A stretch of DNA of 64,000 nt from assembly GCA_018069525.1 (NCBI GenBank), contig JAGPUQ010000016.1:1-64000 (forward strand), in the 5' to 3' direction. The position numbers and the translations under genes are program-made. The DNA is from Porticoccaceae bacterium. GTDB lineage: Bacteria > Pseudomonadota > Gammaproteobacteria > Pseudomonadales > Porticoccaceae. Below are positions 1 through 8,396 of the stretch, in pieces; position 1 is the stretch's first letter; each line of letters begins with the position of its first letter. Below the pieces are notes generated by a model that worked only from the letters and a program-made list of their open reading frames with translations, did not search any database and was not told where the DNA came from.

Positions 1-274
1 GTTGATAAATCTCCGGCCACAACCACATCAAGCCGAACAACATCGCGCCAGAGGTAAAAAAGTCACCCCAGCTATCGAGTATGGCACCCCACGGCGTGGT
101 CTGAGTGAGCTTGCGAGCCAGGTAGCCGTCGAAATAATCAGTACTCAAACTCGCCGCTAACACGTAAAGAAACAGCGTTTGTAAGCCCTTGTCGGCACAA
201 TAGAGCAGCACCGGCACCAGTGCGAGCCGGGCCATGCTAAGACTATTGGGGATATTGATAATGCGTGCAGACAT
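1..274 (-). CDS. CDP-alcohol phosphatidyltransferase, 5' part only (3' end outside window)
   Basis: The reverse strand from an ATG at 274 reads MSARIINIPNSLSMARLALV and continues open to the window edge (91 codons). It carries the CDP-alcohol phosphotransferase signature DG-x2-AR-x8-G-x3-D-x3-D: DGYLAR, then G eight residues on, then D and D. These enzymes swap the CMP of a CDP-lipid for an alcohol at the inner membrane; bacterial members include PgsA (phosphatidylglycerophosphate synthase). The hydrophobic segments before and after the motif fit a polytopic membrane enzyme. The family is clear; whether this is PgsA or another family member cannot be told from the fragment. It lies 20 nt downstream of rlmB in the same direction, so co-transcription is possible. 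Confidence 0.8.
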   Translation of the reverse strand, partial: MSARIINIPNSLSMARLALVPVLLYCADKGLQTLFLYVLAASLSTDYFDGYLARKLTQTTPWGAILDSWGDFFTSGAMLFGLMWLWPEIYQ

Positions 275-294
275 AATAACGTTAAGCCTACCTA

Positions 295-1197
295 TTATTT
301 CTGCTGTTGTCGCTGACGCACCGCTTCGAACAAGCAGACTCCGGACGCAACGGAGACATTGAGGCTTTCGACGCTACCTGCCATCGGTAACTTGACCAAC
401 ATATCGCAGGCCTCTCGGGTAAGACGACGCAGGCCACTGCCCTCCGCGCCCATCACCAGAGCCGTCGGCCCGCTTAAATCGGCCTGGTAAACCGTGTCAT
501 CGGCGTCGCCACTGGTGCCGACCAGCCACAGACCCTGCTCCTGCAATTGACGCAGGGTTCGGGCCAAATTGGTCACCACAATATAGGGCACGGTCTCCGC
601 CGCGCCGCAGGCAACTTTTTGCACGGTGGCGGTAATACCCACAGAACGGTCTTTCGGCGCAATCACCGCCTGCACACCCGCTGCATCGGCAGAGCGCAAA
701 CAGGCCCCCAGATTATGGGGATCGGTAACGCCGTCGAGCACGAGTAGTAGAGGTGTTTGCTGAAGGTCTTCTAACAAAGACTGCAAGAACTTTTCATCTT
801 TTACCTGACCCGGGCGAGCAAGGGCGGCAATACCTTGATGATTACCGGGCGCAATGCCGTCGAGCACATCCTTGGTTACCCATTGCAGGCCGATGCCCTG
901 GGCCTCGGCCAGGTCGCAGGCTTTACTTAAACGCTGATCGCTGCGGTTTTTTTGCACCCAGATTTCGCTGACGCGATCCGCCGCCGTTTTCAGTAAGGTT
1001 TGCACGGAGTGGATGCCGTAGATCCACTCCTGCCCGGCGCGTTTATTTCCGCGTTCATTATTACCTCGATTATTACTGCCACGGTCATTGTTCCCACGGG
1101 AATTACCCCCACGTTTATTGTCGGAGCTTTTGTCTCTAGCAGGTTTCTTGGAGGGCTTGCTGTCTTCTGCGGAGTAGATCCCCGAGCGCTTACTCAT
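295..1197 (-). CDS. rlmB: 23S rRNA (guanosine-2'-O-)-methyltransferase RlmB, TrmH/SpoU family
   Basis: This 300-residue SPOUT methyltransferase should methylate G2251 (E. coli numbering) of 23S rRNA with S-adenosylmethionine. A substrate-binding domain starts near [13 protein letters not shown] (residue ~57). The three SpoU motifs follow: [28 protein letters not shown] and [17 protein letters not shown] near the C-terminus. RlmB is usually about 245 residues. The extra ~55 N-terminal residues are a Gly/Asn/Arg-rich run built from RGNN-like units, resembling an RGG-type RNA-binding tail, with a matching ~15 bp repetition in the DNA. The first ATG is kept because the basic tail is continuous with the body, but an internal start cannot be excluded. 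The methyltransferase assignment is firm. Confidence 0.93.
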   Translation of the reverse strand: MSKRSGIYSAEDSKPSKKPARDKSSDNKRGGNSRGNNDRGSNNRGNNERGNKRAGQEWIYGIHSVQTLLKTAADRVSEIWVQKNRSDQRLSKACDLAEAQGIGLQWVTKDVLDGIAPGNHQGIAALARPGQVKDEKFLQSLLEDLQQTPLLLVLDGVTDPHNLGACLRSADAAGVQAVIAPKDRSVGITATVQKVACGAAETVPYIVVTNLARTLRQLQEQGLWLVGTSGDADDTVYQADLSGPTALVMGAEGSGLRRLTREACDMLVKLPMAGSVESLNVSVASGVCLFEAVRQRQQQK

Positions 1198-1347
1198 AAG
1201 GGTAACTTTGTATGGGTCATGGGAAATGATAAACCTGTTAATAATAAATCTACTAAAACGAGGGCAATTCTACCTTGTTTAGATAAGAGAATATGCCTTT
1301 CTATTATTCCTCCTTCTACAGCCATTTGATGGATTACAATGTCGTTC

Positions 1348-1370
1348 TTGATCAATGACGCTTGATCAAT
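1348..1370. repeat. Two direct copies of TTGATCAAT, 14 bp apart
   Basis: TTGATCAAT occurs at 1348-1356 and again at 1362-1370, just upstream of the phosphoribosyltransferase gene. Each copy contains the palindrome TTGATCAA, so the pair could be a regulator-binding site on one face of the helix. The spacing does not fit the FNR box (TTGAT-N4-ATCAA). The function is unknown. Confidence 0.35.
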
Positions 1371-1406
1371 CACACCCCGACCAGCCATCACCACCGACTT
1401 CCCACT

Positions 1407-2021
1407 ATGACTGAGATCACCAAACATTTTATCAGCGCCAACGAGCTACTCAACGACGCCTTTCAATTGGCGGCTCTGGTAGAACAAAGTGCTTACATCC
1501 CGGATTTGGTGCTGGGCATTTGGCGCGGCGGCGGCCCTATCGCTGTAGCGGTACACGAATTTTTTCAGTTTAAGGGGCATCAGATCGATCACTTGCCTCT
1601 CCGCATTAGCTCCTATACGGGCATTGAAGAGCAAGCTGAGGACATTGAGCTGCATGGTCTCGAGCATCTACTGGGCAGATTGCTAAACAGTCCAGCAAAA
1701 ATACAACGCGTACTGATTGTTGATGATGTATTTGATACCGGGCGTACTTTGGCCACATTGTTGGCTACTCTGTTATCAGAGCTGAAGTCACAACAGCAGG
1801 CCCTGCATCTCGACCAAAGCTTACCGGAGGTTCGTATCGCCTGCCCCTGGTATAAACCGAAGAACAATCAAACCTCGCTTGTCCCGGATTATTACTTACA
1901 CGAAACCGATGATTGGTTGGTGTTTCCCCACGAATTGATGGGGCTTACCGAGGATGAAATCAAAGCGGGGAAACCTGGGGCATTGATAGAAAATCTAAAT
2001 ATAAAAAATTCGCCCACCTAA
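1407..2021 (+). CDS. Phosphoribosyltransferase (purine/xanthine PRT-like)
   Basis: This is a 204-residue type I phosphoribosyltransferase when started at ATG 1407 (MTEITKHFISANELLNDAFQ). The open frame extends upstream to a TTG at 1362, but those 15 residues (His/Thr-rich) look like leader sequence. The PRPP-binding loop is RVLIVDDVFDTGRTLATLL near residues 110-128, with the usual hydrophobics, two acids and TGRT. LVLGIWRGGGPIAV matches the first PRT loop. Related bacterial proteins salvage xanthine, guanine or hypoxanthine, but the hood region that sets base specificity is not diagnostic here. No clear Shine-Dalgarno sequence is seen. The last codons overlap the end of the convergent CoA-transferase gene by 4 bp. 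Confidence 0.8.
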   Translation: MTEITKHFISANELLNDAFQLAALVEQSAYIPDLVLGIWRGGGPIAVAVHEFFQFKGHQIDHLPLRISSYTGIEEQAEDIELHGLEHLLGRLLNSPAKIQRVLIVDDVFDTGRTLATLLATLLSELKSQQQALHLDQSLPEVRIACPWYKPKNNQTSLVPDYYLHETDDWLVFPHELMGLTEDEIKAGKPGALIENLNIKNSPT

Positions 2022-3271
2022 CCCGCCGCAATGGTTTTTACGCCGTCCGGTAGCGGCTCAGATTTGAGCACCCCTTCTGATTCCAGCGCATCCACTTGCG
2101 CGGCGCTCAAACCGGCAAAATTACCCAGCACTTCTTTGTTGTGCTCACCCAGGTACGGTGCCTGCAGATCGAGCGGCTCGGGAAATTCTGAAAAGCGCAG
2201 CGGAATACCCGGTATTTTTACTTCGCCATAGCCTCTGTCATGAATGGTGCGCACCACCTCTCGCTCGATTAAATGCGGATGCTCCATCGCCTCGGGCACG
2301 CTAAGCACCGGGGCTACCGGCACGTGCATGTCTTCGAGCAAGCGCAGCGCATCGGCGCGTTTATAATTACTCAGCCAGTTCTCAATAATATCGACAACTT
2401 CATCGCGGCGCTTAACCCGTCGCCCATTAGTCCCGAAATCTGGATTATCCACCAAATCTTCCCGCCCCATTACTTTACACAGGGGCGCCCACTGTCGCGC
2501 CATTACCACCATAAATATATAACCGTCCTGGCACTTAAACAAACCGAGTGGGCAAGCGGCATAGTGATGATGCCCGGATCGCTGGGGAACAATTTTACCG
2601 CCGCTACCGGAGTAAGCCTGAACATTAATTTCGTGGCTGTGAAAATAGGAATCCAGCAGAGAAATATCGATGTACTGGCCTTTACCGCTTTTATAACGGT
2701 ACAGCAGCGCGGCGTTGATCGCGGCCAGTGCGTGAACACCCGCATTAACATCACCAATACCCACCATCGGGAAATACGGCGCTTGATCGGGATCGCCAAT
2801 CATATCCATAACGCCAGATACCGCCATGGCAATGTAGTCAAAGCCTGGTAAATTCGACAGGGGACCACTCTGCCCAAAAGCCGAAATGGAACACATAATA
2901 ATCTCGGGCTTTATTGCTTTGATCACATCCCAGCCCAAGCCCATGCGCCCGATGGCGCCGGGAGAGAAGTTCTCCAGCACTACGTCGCAAGACTTTACCA
3001 ACTCCTTAACCAGCTCAAGGCCTTTGGGGTCGCGAATATCGACACAGACACTCTTTTTTCCGCGATTTTGTTGAATGTAATAACCACTGCGACCGTCGCG
3101 GCGATAGGGCAACTGATGCACCGGATCGCCTGCCGGCATCAATTCGACCTTAATCACCTCGGCACCCATTTCGGCCATTAGACGAGTAGTGGTAGGCCCG
3201 GCCAAAAATTGGCTAAAGTCCAATATTCGGTAGCCGTCCATTATGTGCTTAGGGTTCATGTTCGACGCCAT
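2018..3271 (-). CDS. CaiB/BaiF (family III) CoA-transferase, paralogue 1 of 4
   Basis: This 417-residue family III CoA-transferase moves CoA between acyl-CoA and a free acid through an enzyme-bound aspartyl anhydride. The N-terminal Rossmann half begins GYRILDFSQFLAGPTTTRL and contains AEVIKVE and QNRGKKSVCVD. The catalytic Asp is D174 in GIGDVNAGVHA, matching formyl-CoA transferase. The length is normal for the family. It is the last and most divergent of four same-direction paralogues (2018-7215), separated from the next by 73 nt. The donor and acceptor acids cannot be read from sequence. The neighbouring SDRs, thiolase-like protein and enoyl-CoA hydratase suggest a role in acid activation for a beta-oxidation-like route. 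Confidence 0.9.
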   Translation of the reverse strand: MASNMNPKHIMDGYRILDFSQFLAGPTTTRLMAEMGAEVIKVELMPAGDPVHQLPYRRDGRSGYYIQQNRGKKSVCVDIRDPKGLELVKELVKSCDVVLENFSPGAIGRMGLGWDVIKAIKPEIIMCSISAFGQSGPLSNLPGFDYIAMAVSGVMDMIGDPDQAPYFPMVGIGDVNAGVHALAAINAALLYRYKSGKGQYIDISLLDSYFHSHEINVQAYSGSGGKIVPQRSGHHHYAACPLGLFKCQDGYIFMVVMARQWAPLCKVMGREDLVDNPDFGTNGRRVKRRDEVVDIIENWLSNYKRADALRLLEDMHVPVAPVLSVPEAMEHPHLIEREVVRTIHDRGYGEVKIPGIPLRFSEFPEPLDLQAPYLGEHNKEVLGNFAGLSAAQVDALESEGVLKSEPLPDGVKTIAAG

Positions 3272-3344
3272 AGATAAGGTCCAATTAATTGAGTTTTAAT
3301 ATACGCGGCAAGGTAATGAGAGATCCTGACATCAATTGTCGCGG

Positions 3345-4562
3345 TTAAACTGCTTTCGAAAATAATATTTTTCGGTTTTCACAGTCCCGCACCCGCTCTG
3401 GAGAATAACCCAGATATTCAGTCAATATCTCTTCGTTGTGTTCACCCAGCAGGGGCGCCTGAACATCTTCATCCACCTCATATTTTGAAAAGCGCAGGGG
3501 CATGCCCGGAATTTGAAACTCCCCAAGAATGCGATCATTGATGGTGCGTACCGTACGTCGCTCAACCAGGTGCGGATGAGCCATAGCCTCCTGTACTGTC
3601 AGGATCGGTGCGCAAGGAATACGGCCTTTTTCCATGATTGCCAGAGCAAGCTCATCACTCTCCAGGGTTTGCAGCCAGCCTTCCATAATCTCGACCATCT
3701 CGGCATGATTTTCCATGCGTACATCGTTGTCGACAAAACGAGGGTCGCCGATCAAGTCTTCCCGGCCCATAGCCCTACACAAAACGGGCCATTGGTGTAA
3801 CAGGGCCAAAATCATCAGGTGCCCATCTTTGGATTTAAAAATACCTGTCGGCCCCACGGCATAGTGGTGGCTGCCATTGCGACGCGGTACCAGCTTCCCG
3901 CCGCTGGCAGAATAACCCTGAACGCTAACTTCGTGGTGGTGGAAATAGGTATCCAGCAGGGAAACGTCGACAAACTGTCCACCCGCATTATTACGCTCTC
4001 TGTCGAGCAAGGCATAACCGATGGCGGTCATTGCATGTACGCCAGTACCAATATCGCCGAAGGCGAGCATAGGCAAGGAAGGTGCACGATCTTTTTCTCC
4101 AATTAAATCGGTAACCCCGGCGTAAGCCTGAGCGATGTAGTCAAAACCCGGATAAGCTGCCAGCGGTCCGTCTTGTCCAAATGCGGAGATGGAACACATA
4201 ATAATATTAGGATTGAGTTCTCTGACCACATCCCAACCCAAACCCAGGCGACCGATCACCCCCGGTGCGAAATTCTCGATAAAGACGTCGCTTTGCTTAA
4301 TGAGCGATTTAATCATATCCAGTCCTTCTGGACTCTTTGGATCGAGGCAAAGGCTTTTCTTTCCCCTGTTTTGCTGAATAAAATAAGCACTGCGCCCGTC
4401 TTTACAGTATGGAAAACTCCGCACCGGCTCGCCGTGGGGACCAAATTCCACTTTAAGCACTTCGGCCCCCATTTGCGCCATTAAATTGGTAGCAGCAGGG
4501 CCGGCAAGGTATTGGCTAATATCCAGAATCCTATAACCGTCTAATACATGTTTGGAACTCAT
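3345..4562 (-). CDS. CaiB/BaiF (family III) CoA-transferase, paralogue 2 of 4
   Basis: This is a 405-residue CoA-transferase of the same family. The start region is DGYRILDISQYLAGPAATNL, and the conserved blocks AEVLKVEFGPHGEP, QNRGKKSLCLD, ENFAPGVIGRLG, MCSISAFGQDGPL and PGFDYIAQAYAGV follow. The catalytic Asp is D170 in AFGDIGTGVHA. By eye it is closest to paralogue 3: both share the SYF/AYFxQQNRGKKSLC block and PSLPMLA before the Asp. Intergenic gaps to paralogues 1 and 3 are about 70-100 nt with no obvious terminator, so a single transcript from 7215 downward is likely. Family III enzymes are usually interlocked homodimers; close tandem paralogues could also mix subunits, which is speculation. 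Confidence 0.9.
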   Translation of the reverse strand: MSSKHVLDGYRILDISQYLAGPAATNLMAQMGAEVLKVEFGPHGEPVRSFPYCKDGRSAYFIQQNRGKKSLCLDPKSPEGLDMIKSLIKQSDVFIENFAPGVIGRLGLGWDVVRELNPNIIMCSISAFGQDGPLAAYPGFDYIAQAYAGVTDLIGEKDRAPSLPMLAFGDIGTGVHAMTAIGYALLDRERNNAGGQFVDVSLLDTYFHHHEVSVQGYSASGGKLVPRRNGSHHYAVGPTGIFKSKDGHLMILALLHQWPVLCRAMGREDLIGDPRFVDNDVRMENHAEMVEIMEGWLQTLESDELALAIMEKGRIPCAPILTVQEAMAHPHLVERRTVRTINDRILGEFQIPGMPLRFSKYEVDEDVQAPLLGEHNEEILTEYLGYSPERVRDCENRKILFSKAV

Positions 4563-4663
4563 AATGGTCTCAATTTACTCTCTGTTTTTTCAACACACTT
4601 CTATAGCCCGAGGACCAATTTAAGCAAAGGGTCTAAATAGAAGACAGCTGCCGTGAAAAATTA

Positions 4664-5878
4664 CTAATGTTCAGCGCTAACTAACACCCCACCCTCTTCC
4701 AGGGCGTTCACCTGCTCAAGCGGATACCCCAACCATTCGGTGAGAATCTCTTTATTCTGCTCGCCTAAAAAAGGTGCTTGCAGGGGTAAATAATCCGGGT
4801 GATTTGAAAACCTAAATGGCACACCCGGTATATCGAACTCGCCAAGCATACGGTCAGAGACCCTGCGCACCGTGCCGCGCCGGCGATGGTGAGGGTGATC
4901 AATCGCCTGGGGAACCGTAAGAATGGGTGCCACCGGAACACGCACCTCCTGCAATAAGGCAATAGCGGCTTCGTCAGTCGGAAAAGTTTGCAGCCAGTTT
5001 TCTATAATAACGATCAATTCTTGCTGATTGGCGACCCGTAATTCATTCGTCGAGAAACGCGGATCTTTAATCATATCTTCCCGGCCCATCGCTCGGCAGA
5101 ACACCGGCCACTGATGCAGCAGCGCCAAAATCATAATATAACCTTCTGGGCCTTTAAATATTCCGGTGGGACTCACTGCATAATGATGAGAACCCGCACG
5201 CCGGGGAACGATGCTGCCCTGGCTAGCCGAAAGCGCTTGCACACTCATTTCGTGTTGATGGAAATAACAATCGAGGAGAGAAATATCCAGGTGCTGCCCC
5301 AGACCGGTGCGATGAGCATCGAGCAAGGCATAGGCTAATGCGCCTGCCGCATGAACGCCTGTGGTTACATCACCAATCGCCAGCATCGGCAAACTCGGCG
5401 GCCGATCTGGCTCGCCAATCACGTCGGTGACACCCGCATAGGCTTGCGCGATGTAGTCAAAACCGGGCAAGTGACTGAGCGGCCCGGTTTGTCCAAAAGC
5501 AGAAATCGAGCACATCACTAATTTGGGATTAATTTTACGCACCACTTCCCAGTCGAACCCGAGACGCTTAATCACGCCCGGCGCATAGTTCTCGATAAGT
5601 ACATCGCACTCCTTAATCAAATCAAGAATAAGCGCTTTACTCTTTTCGTTTTTGAGATCAATGCACAGACTTTTTTTGCCACGATTTTGCTGCACAAAAT
5701 ACGCACTGCGTTTATTTTTCCGGTAGGGGAAAACCCGACTAGGATCACCGTAAGGTGCCATTTCGACTTTAATAATTTCAGCGCCCATTTCTGCCATGAG
5801 GCGAGTTGCGCTGGGGCCTGCCAAATATTGCGTAAAATCTATAATACGGTAACCATCGAGAATTGCTGTTGATGACAT
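4664..5878 (-). CDS. CaiB/BaiF (family III) CoA-transferase, paralogue 3 of 4
   Basis: This is a 404-residue family III CoA-transferase starting MSSTAILDGYRIIDFTQYLA. The conserved family blocks are all present: AEIIKVEMAPYGDP, QNRGKKSLCIDL, ENYAPGVIKRLG, SISAFGQTGPLSHLPGFDY. The catalytic Asp is D170 in AIGDVTTGVHA. It reads as the nearest relative of paralogue 2 and probably arose by tandem duplication. Nothing is broken: no missing motif and normal length. The specific acid and CoA donor are unknown. Differences between paralogues cluster in the C-terminal third, which lies over the substrate side in characterised members. Confidence 0.9.
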   Translation of the reverse strand: MSSTAILDGYRIIDFTQYLAGPSATRLMAEMGAEIIKVEMAPYGDPSRVFPYRKNKRSAYFVQQNRGKKSLCIDLKNEKSKALILDLIKECDVLIENYAPGVIKRLGFDWEVVRKINPKLVMCSISAFGQTGPLSHLPGFDYIAQAYAGVTDVIGEPDRPPSLPMLAIGDVTTGVHAAGALAYALLDAHRTGLGQHLDISLLDCYFHQHEMSVQALSASQGSIVPRRAGSHHYAVSPTGIFKGPEGYIMILALLHQWPVFCRAMGREDMIKDPRFSTNELRVANQQELIVIIENWLQTFPTDEAAIALLQEVRVPVAPILTVPQAIDHPHHRRRGTVRRVSDRMLGEFDIPGVPFRFSNHPDYLPLQAPFLGEQNKEILTEWLGYPLEQVNALEEGGVLVSAEH

Positions 5879-5988
5879 GCTTGGCTCTTTTTATGCGTTC
5901 TGTTTACTTATCGAATTCTAATTAATACCACCGATCCCGATTACGCCGGTTTAAATTGACGCACCGGAGCGGATGTTAACGATTGATC

Positions 5989-7215
5989 TCAATGACTGTT
6001 ACCAACAATGGGTTCATTACCCAGTACGCCGTCGTCCACCAGGGCCTGAATCTCTGTCTCAGAATAACCTACGCCGCTAAGAACTTCGCCATTGTGCTCG
6101 CCCAAAAATCCGGCCTGTAAATCGAGGAACTCGGGGTATTGGGAAAACCGCAGTGGCATACCCGGGACTTTCAGATCGCCAAAAGATCGATCGGTGACGG
6201 TGCGTACAGTTTGCCGCTCAATAAGATGGGGATGAGCCATCGCTTCCGGCACACTCAATACCGGCGCTACGGGTACGTGGTTTTCCTGCAGGACACGCAC
6301 GGCTTCGTCATCACTCTCGGTAGTTTGCAACCAGCTTTCTATGGCGTCGATCAAGATGGCGTTGTGCTCCACGCGCCCTGCGTTATCGGCAAAGCGAGGA
6401 TCCGTTATAAATTCCGGCTTGCCAATCGTTTTCATCAGGCTGTCCCACTGTAGACCCAGGGCAATAATGACCAGATATTTTTCCTTGCCCTTAAATAAGC
6501 CCAGTGGGGCAACCGCAAAATGATGTGCACCAGAGCGGTGTGGTACTAACTCTCCCTTTGAACCGTCATAGCCCTGAACGTTGAGCTCGTGGCAATGGAA
6601 CAGGCAGTCGAGCAAGGCAATGTCCAGATATTGACCACCGCCGCCCTTCTCGCGATGAAATAGCGCGGCAGTAATCGCACCATAGGCGTGGGCACCGGTC
6701 GAGACATCCCCCATGCCCAAACCCGGAAAATAGGGGGGCCCATCCTCTTCTCCGATCATATCGATAACACCGGCATAGGCCTGGGCGATATAGTCAAACC
6801 CAGGCAAGCTCGATAATTCACCTTGCTGCCCGAAAGCTGAGATTGAACACATAACCAGATTCGGATTGATCGCTTTGAGGGTTTCATAATCGATATTGAG
6901 ACGCTTCATCACCCCGGGGGTAAAATTCTCCACTACCACATCGACGTCTTTAACCAGTTTATAGATAATTTCCTGGGCGCGGGGATCACGGAGGTTCATG
7001 CAAACCGCCTTCTTACCCCGGTTTTGCTGAATGTAGTAGCCGCTACGACCGTCCTTGAGAGAGGGCATAAAGCGCACCATATCCCCCGTTGGCGTCGCTT
7101 CTACTTTGATGATCTCCGCCCCGGTTTCGGCCATCAGCCGTGTACAGGTCGGCCCCGCCAGTACATGGGTAAAATCCAGTACTTTCACACCTTCCAGAAC
7201 ATGCAATCTAGACAT
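5989..7215 (-). CDS. CaiB/BaiF (family III) CoA-transferase, paralogue 4 of 4 (promoter-proximal)
   Basis: This is a 408-residue CoA-transferase, first of the four in transcription order. ATG 7215 is preferred over GTG 7218 because the Shine-Dalgarno run AGGGGAAGG sits correctly for the ATG. Conserved blocks: LDFTHVLAGPTCTRLMAE, AEIIKVEATPTGDM, QNRGKKAVCMNL, ENFTPGVMKRL and SISAFGQQGEL. The catalytic Asp falls in GMGDVSTGAHA (about residue 170). It is divergent from the SDR gene at 7610, with an amidohydrolase remnant in the gap. All four paralogues keep the active-site Asp, so none looks like a pseudoenzyme; they may handle different acids of one pathway. Confidence 0.9.
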   Translation of the reverse strand: MSRLHVLEGVKVLDFTHVLAGPTCTRLMAETGAEIIKVEATPTGDMVRFMPSLKDGRSGYYIQQNRGKKAVCMNLRDPRAQEIIYKLVKDVDVVVENFTPGVMKRLNIDYETLKAINPNLVMCSISAFGQQGELSSLPGFDYIAQAYAGVIDMIGEEDGPPYFPGLGMGDVSTGAHAYGAITAALFHREKGGGGQYLDIALLDCLFHCHELNVQGYDGSKGELVPHRSGAHHFAVAPLGLFKGKEKYLVIIALGLQWDSLMKTIGKPEFITDPRFADNAGRVEHNAILIDAIESWLQTTESDDEAVRVLQENHVPVAPVLSVPEAMAHPHLIERQTVRTVTDRSFGDLKVPGMPLRFSQYPEFLDLQAGFLGEHNGEVLSGVGYSETEIQALVDDGVLGNEPIVGNSH

Positions 7216-7448
7216 CACCTTCCCCTATTAAAAACAACATGTATTATCGTTATGCAGACAAAGACCCCGAATGCTAAGGCTTCCTGCGCCAAACAGCAAT
7301 TCCGTAACATCTCGATGAGCACTCCTATTCAAGGTCGCCAACCCGGTGATACACTCAATAGCACAAATTTGCGCTTCTTTAACTATTTAATAAACTACCC
7401 GACACAAGATCGGGATCGGTAGCGCTAATATACCCGTGGGGAAAGCAC

Positions 7449-7576
7449 ATGAAACCAGGAATATCCGCGGACTCGCATATCGTCGAGCCGCTCAAATGGC
7501 CAATATCACCGAAGAGCAGAAAAATGCCATTGTCCACGACAATGTTATAAAAGCATTTAATCTACCTATTCAATAA
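7449..7576 (+). pseudogene. Amidohydrolase-family deletion remnant (N- and C-terminal tips only)
   Basis: ATG 7449, preceded by GGGGAAAG, reads MKPGISADSHIVEP, the usual opening of amidohydrolase-2 family metal hydrolases (the D-x-H metal motif). At about 7485 the sense shifts frame. The frame from 7478 reads YRRAAQMANITEEQKNAIV then HDNVIKAFNLPIQ and a TAA at 7574, which resembles the C-terminal helix of the same family (IxEEx2x2IVxDNx3xF). The ~300 residues between are missing. This looks like a gene cut down by an internal, frame-shifting deletion. Amidohydrolases of this family often sit with CoA-transferases and SDRs in degradation clusters. The assignment rests on two short motifs. Confidence 0.5.
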
Positions 7577-7609
7577 TCATCACTAGTTATTCGCCAACAG
7601 GAATTTAAT

Positions 7610-8356
7610 ATGTCTGAACAAAAAATTGCACTGGTCACCGGTGGCGCGCGAGGTATCGGCGAAGCCATATGCCGGGTCCTCGCCGAAGCAGGGTACAAAG
7701 TCATCGTCAGCGATGTGGTTGCCGACAGCGCAAAAAAACTAGCCCAGGAAATCGATGGTTACGGCATCGAAATGGACGTTACCAAAGCGGACTCTGTCGA
7801 TGGAGCGGTCGCTGAAATTAACGACAAAGTCGGGACGCCCTGGTTGGTGGTCAACAACGCCGGCTGGGATAACCTGATGCCTTTTTTACATACCGACGAA
7901 GCCTTCCAGAAAAAAATCATCGACATTAACCTTCACGGCCCGATTCGCGTGTGTCGTGCCACCCTGCCCGGCATGAAAACATTAGGCAGTGGCCGCATCG
8001 TCAATATCGCTTCGGATGCTGGCCGTCTCGGCGCAGCTATGGAAGCCATTTATTCTGGCGCCAAAGGCGGACTGATCTCTTTTACGAAAACCCTGGCCCG
8101 GGAATTTGCTCGCAATCAAATCACTGCAAACAACGTGTGTCCGGGGTTGACCGACACACCCTTGATTGGAGAAATTACCGCTAATAATGAACTTGCTCTC
8201 AAAGGCATTGCAGCCATTAAACAGTCGGTGCCCCTTGGTCGCATGGGCACGCCTCACGACATTGCCCATGCCGCAGCATTTTTAGCCTCAGAACAGGCCG
8301 CCTATATTACCGGGCAAACCATCTCCGTAAGCGGTGGAATTACTATGGCGGGGTGA
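7610..8356 (+). CDS. Short-chain dehydrogenase/reductase (2-hydroxyacyl-CoA or FabG-like)
   Basis: This is a 248-residue classical SDR. The NAD(P)-binding motif is TGGARGIG (residues ~10-17), followed by NNAG near residue 83. The catalytic Ser lies in IVNIASDAG and the Tyr/Lys pair in YSGAKGG. The C-terminus TGQTISVSGGITMAG is typical of FabG-like or BadH-like enzymes, which oxidise a hydroxyacyl-CoA to the keto form with NAD. The Shine-Dalgarno sequence AGGAA precedes ATG 7610. It is transcribed away from the CoA-transferases and toward the DUF35/thiolase operon. The acyl substrate is unknown. Confidence 0.88.
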   Translation: MSEQKIALVTGGARGIGEAICRVLAEAGYKVIVSDVVADSAKKLAQEIDGYGIEMDVTKADSVDGAVAEINDKVGTPWLVVNNAGWDNLMPFLHTDEAFQKKIIDINLHGPIRVCRATLPGMKTLGSGRIVNIASDAGRLGAAMEAIYSGAKGGLISFTKTLAREFARNQITANNVCPGLTDTPLIGEITANNELALKGIAAIKQSVPLGRMGTPHDIAHAAAFLASEQAAYITGQTISVSGGITMAG

Positions 8357-8384
8357 ATTTCAAGAGAATTAAAGAAGGATAAAA

Positions 8385-8396
8385 ATGTCGATCTAA
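8385..8396 (+). other. Orphan start: strong Shine-Dalgarno, ATG and three codons then stop
   Basis: AAGAAGGA at 8372-8379 is a near-ideal ribosome-binding site for ATG 8385, but only Met-Ser-Ile is encoded before TAA 8394. It follows the SDR stop by 29 nt and meets the end of the convergent DUF35 gene. The best reading is the leftover start of a gene removed by rearrangement. A coincidental purine run is the alternative. Confidence 0.35.

Noticed and set aside
1348-1370. FNR-type box in the repeated TTGATCAAT
   Set aside because: FNR needs TTGAT and ATCAA 4 nt apart; here the palindromes are self-contained and repeat with a 14 bp period. Kept only as a repeat.
1194-1427. 77-codon minus-strand frame between rlmB and the phosphoribosyltransferase
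   Set aside because: No ribosome-binding site or recognisable sequence, and it overlaps the start of a well supported gene.
7024-7422. Plus-strand 132-codon frame over the start of CoA-transferase 4
   Set aside because: It overlaps a strongly conserved gene in antisense and has no domain-like sequence; the intergenic part is better explained by promoters and the amidohydrolase scar.
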